The position numbers and the translations under genes are program-made. A stretch of DNA of 64,000 bases from Actinoplanes nipponensis (GTDB taxonomy: Bacteria; Actinomycetota; Actinomycetes; Mycobacteriales; Micromonosporaceae), in NCBI RefSeq assembly GCF_016862275.1, contig NZ_BOMQ01000090.1:1-64000 (forward strand), in the 5' to 3' direction. Shown in pieces: positions 62,231 through 64,000 of the stretch (positions are counted from its first letter, which is position 1; each line of letters starts with the position of its first letter). The notes beneath the pieces were generated by a model. That model had not been told where the DNA came from, ran no database searches, and saw only the letters and a program-made list of their open reading frames with translations.

Positions 62231-64000
62231 CTAGGCGGGGCCGGGCCGGCGTCCTTCTCGATTCCTGACCGATGCGGGCCGGTGCTCGGCCAGCCGGGTG
62301 ACGAGCGCGTCGTGGCGGAACTGGTACGTGGCGCCGGTCTCCCGCAGCACGCCGACCCGGGCGAGGTCGTCCAGCAGCCGGACGAGCCGCACCGGGAGTT
62401 GGCGGTGCACGGCGGCGGAGAGCCGCGCGTCGACCCAGTGCGACCAGGGCGACACCCGCAGCTGGACCAGGGCGCCGCCGACGCCGACGGCGGTGGCCAG
62501 CGGCGCGTCGCGGGTGGAGAACCACGCCAGCGCCGCGAAACCCGTACCCCAGACGAGCGCGCCGGCGACGGCGGCGTTGCGTACGCGCCGCAGCAGCCCG
62601 CGCGCGGTGACGGCCCGCTCCCGGTGGTCGATGCGGGCCGCCAGCCACCGGGTGACCACGAGGACCACCGACGCGGTCGCCGCGCCGGCGGCCAGCCCGG
62701 CCGGCCAGTCGGTGCGGAGACCCACGAGCCCACCCACGAGCGCGGCCGCCAGCGCGGCGAGACCGCTGCCCAGCGTCAGGGCCGGCTGGCGGCGGATCCC
62801 GCCCCGGTCGGCGCCCAGGTGGACGAACGTGGCCACCACGGCACTGGCGAACGCGGCGAGGCCGAGGTCGGCGGCGGTGGGCAGCGGCCGGCCGGTGGTG
62901 ACCAGCCGGGCCAGCGCGGTCCCGCCGAGGGTCAGCAGCAGGGCGGCGCACGGGAACGTGCCCCCGCCCTTGGGGAACGATTGCGGCAGCGTCCACCACC
63001 GCAGCTCCCCGGTCCCGTGCTCCTTCACGTGGGCGGCGAGCACCACGGCGTACGCCAGCGCCCGGTCCGCGTCCCAGCGGACCGGCCGCTCGGCGCGGGC
63101 CTCCACCCGGGACGTGCCGGCCACGAAGCGGTGGTGCCGGTCGACCGCGGCCGGCACGAACCGGTCCAGCAGACAGTCGCTGATCTCGGCCTTCGAGCCC
63201 AGCGCGAGCAGCTCGGCCGGTTCGCGGTCGCCGGCGGCGACCACGGCCATCGCCATGAACACCAGCAGCGGGGAGGCGAGCACGGCGCCCAGCGGGCCGA
63301 TGTTCTCGCCGCGTTCGACCCGCTCGCGCAGCGGCTCCCAGCGCTCGTCGGCGGCCGCGAGATAGGTCAGGGCCGCGGCGGCGGTCAGCGGCCGGATCTC
63401 GATGATGGGGGTGGCCGCGTCGACGGCGCCGCCCTTCTCCAGGCGGCGGAACTGGTCGCTGCGGCACGTCAGCACCAGCGGCAGGTTCCGGGGCAGCTGC
63501 CTGAGCTGCCGGAACGCGGCGGCCCGGGCCTTGTCCGGCAGCTCGTCGAGGCCGTCGAGGATCGGCAGCACGTCGCCGTCGAGGACCAGCCGCAGCGCCG
63601 CCGTGCCGCCGTACGCCGCGGTGTTGCCGGCCAGCTCCGGATAGTCGGCGCCGAGCCGCTCCACGAGCCATTCCCGCAGGTCCTTCTCGTCCGGGTCCCA
63701 GGAGGAGGCGGCCAGGACGATGGGCACCGGTCGGTCGTCGCGCCGGCGCCGCAGCAGCTCGCGCGCCAGCAGCAGGGCCAGGGAGGTCTTGCCGGCGCCG
63801 GCCGCGCCGAGCAGGACGAGGCGGGGCGCGGCGAGCTGCTCGAACCGGGCGACCACGTCGTCGATCGTGCCGCTGAGCGTCAGCCGCAGGATCCGGCGGT
63901 TCTCGACGGCGACCCCGACGCTGCGCGCCATCCGCCGCACGTCGGCCGGGTTCGGTCCGCTCACCGACCAGCGCACCGGCAACGGCGCGGTGCGGTCGAG
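62231..64000 (-). CDS. NACHT-type NTPase with membrane segments, 5' end cut by window
   Basis: About 589 residues are visible; the reading frame stays open to the last base, so the start lies beyond the window. Near the visible N-terminus is a NACHT core: Walker A LLGAAGAGKTSLALLLA, Walker B LPILDGLDELPDKARA and LPLVLTCRSDQFRRL. Behind it are an alpha-helical region and four to six hydrophobic segments (LAAFASAVVATFVHLG, LAALAAALVGGLVGLR, GLAAGAATASVVLVVTRW). A soluble tail ends in a winged-helix-like motif (VLRETGATYQFRHDALVTRL). NACHT proteins are signal-transduction or defence NTPases; some act against phages. Which of these applies cannot be judged without the missing N-terminus. The DDN-like gene follows 28 bp later. 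Confidence 0.85.
   Translation of the reverse strand, partial: LDRTAPLPVRWSVSGPNPADVRRMARSVGVAVENRRILRLTLSGTIDDVVARFEQLAAPRLVLLGAAGAGKTSLALLLARELLRRRRDDRPVPIVLAASSWDPDEKDLREWLVERLGADYPELAGNTAAYGGTAALRLVLDGDVLPILDGLDELPDKARAAAFRQLRQLPRNLPLVLTCRSDQFRRLEKGGAVDAATPIIEIRPLTAAAALTYLAAADERWEPLRERVERGENIGPLGAVLASPLLVFMAMAVVAAGDREPAELLALGSKAEISDCLLDRFVPAAVDRHHRFVAGTSRVEARAERPVRWDADRALAYAVVLAAHVKEHGTGELRWWTLPQSFPKGGGTFPCAALLLTLGGTALARLVTTGRPLPTAADLGLAAFASAVVATFVHLGADRGGIRRQPALTLGSGLAALAAALVGGLVGLRTDWPAGLAAGAATASVVLVVTRWLAARIDHRERAVTARGLLRRVRNAAVAGALVWGTGFAALAWFSTRDAPLATAVGVGGALVQLRVSPWSHWVDARLSAAVHRQLPVRLVRLLDDLARVGVLRETGATYQFRHDALVTRLAEHRPASVRNREGRRPGPA

Overview
The window is about 72% G+C, with GTG starts, strong Shine-Dalgarno sequences, many ATGA/GTGA stop-start overlaps and very G/C-rich third codon positions. 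It is actinobacterial chromosome. The gene set (methyl-accepting chemotaxis receptor behind a FliA-type promoter, F420-type enzymes, GAF-ANTAR and AfsR-like regulators, a large secreted RHS toxin) suggests a filamentous actinomycete with motile spores, such as a Micromonosporaceae/Actinoplanes relative. That assignment is inference; no rRNA or marker gene is present.

Layout. 0-9.4 kb: a DesK/NarL-type two-component pair, a TM2 protein, a MarR regulator, a chemotaxis receptor, a secreted endonuclease I, an acyl-CoA dehydrogenase with its PadR repressor and operator, and two small secreted proteins. 9.4-17 kb: a Tat lipase/esterase, a divergent luciferase-like oxidoreductase and TetR + PEP-mutase-family operon with a TetR palindrome, a gene-poor stretch (13.3-14.1 kb) filled with eight stem-loop repeats, a membrane diguanylate cyclase and an aldo/keto reductase. 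17-23 kb: a metal-handling island made of an OmpR/HK pair whose sensor loop is Met/His-rich, DUF302, a Met/Gly-rich DUF2202 protein, and a P1B-5 ATPase fused to a hemerythrin domain. 23-37.8 kb: a secreted and toxin region with a frameshifted gene, two secreted FG-GAP/VCBS proteins, an IS110 scrap, a 2,604-residue RHS protein (ricin-type lectin, Hint protease, C-terminal toxin), its probable immunity gene and a broken immunity copy.

37.8-57.3 kb reads as a dormancy/hypoxia island of DosR/OsdR type. It holds a PPOX protein, a vanadium-haloperoxidase-like protein, a five-gene translationally coupled operon (GltD-like ferredoxin:NAD(P)H oxidoreductase, pyruvate:ferredoxin oxidoreductase, and the three transhydrogenase subunits), a wax ester/TAG synthase with an acyl-CoA ligase, two universal stress proteins, a hibernation-factor-like protein, hydrolases and a GAF-ANTAR regulator. 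Seven exact 14-bp palindromes of the DosR-box form GGGNC-N4-GNCCC lie in only four short intergenic regions here. No DosR-type regulator gene is in the window.

57.3-64 kb: a frameshifted PP2C-like gene, a VOC protein, a DUF5317 membrane protein with a small ORF buried in its 3' end, an AfsR-like STAND regulator with its HTH at the wrong end, an F420-dependent nitroreductase-like protein, and a NACHT NTPase with membrane segments running off the right edge. Working model (inference): under low oxygen the island supplies reducing-power balancing (PFOR, GltD-like, Pnt), lipid storage, ribosome hibernation and stress proteins, while the 17-23 kb metal island may share the same regulon.
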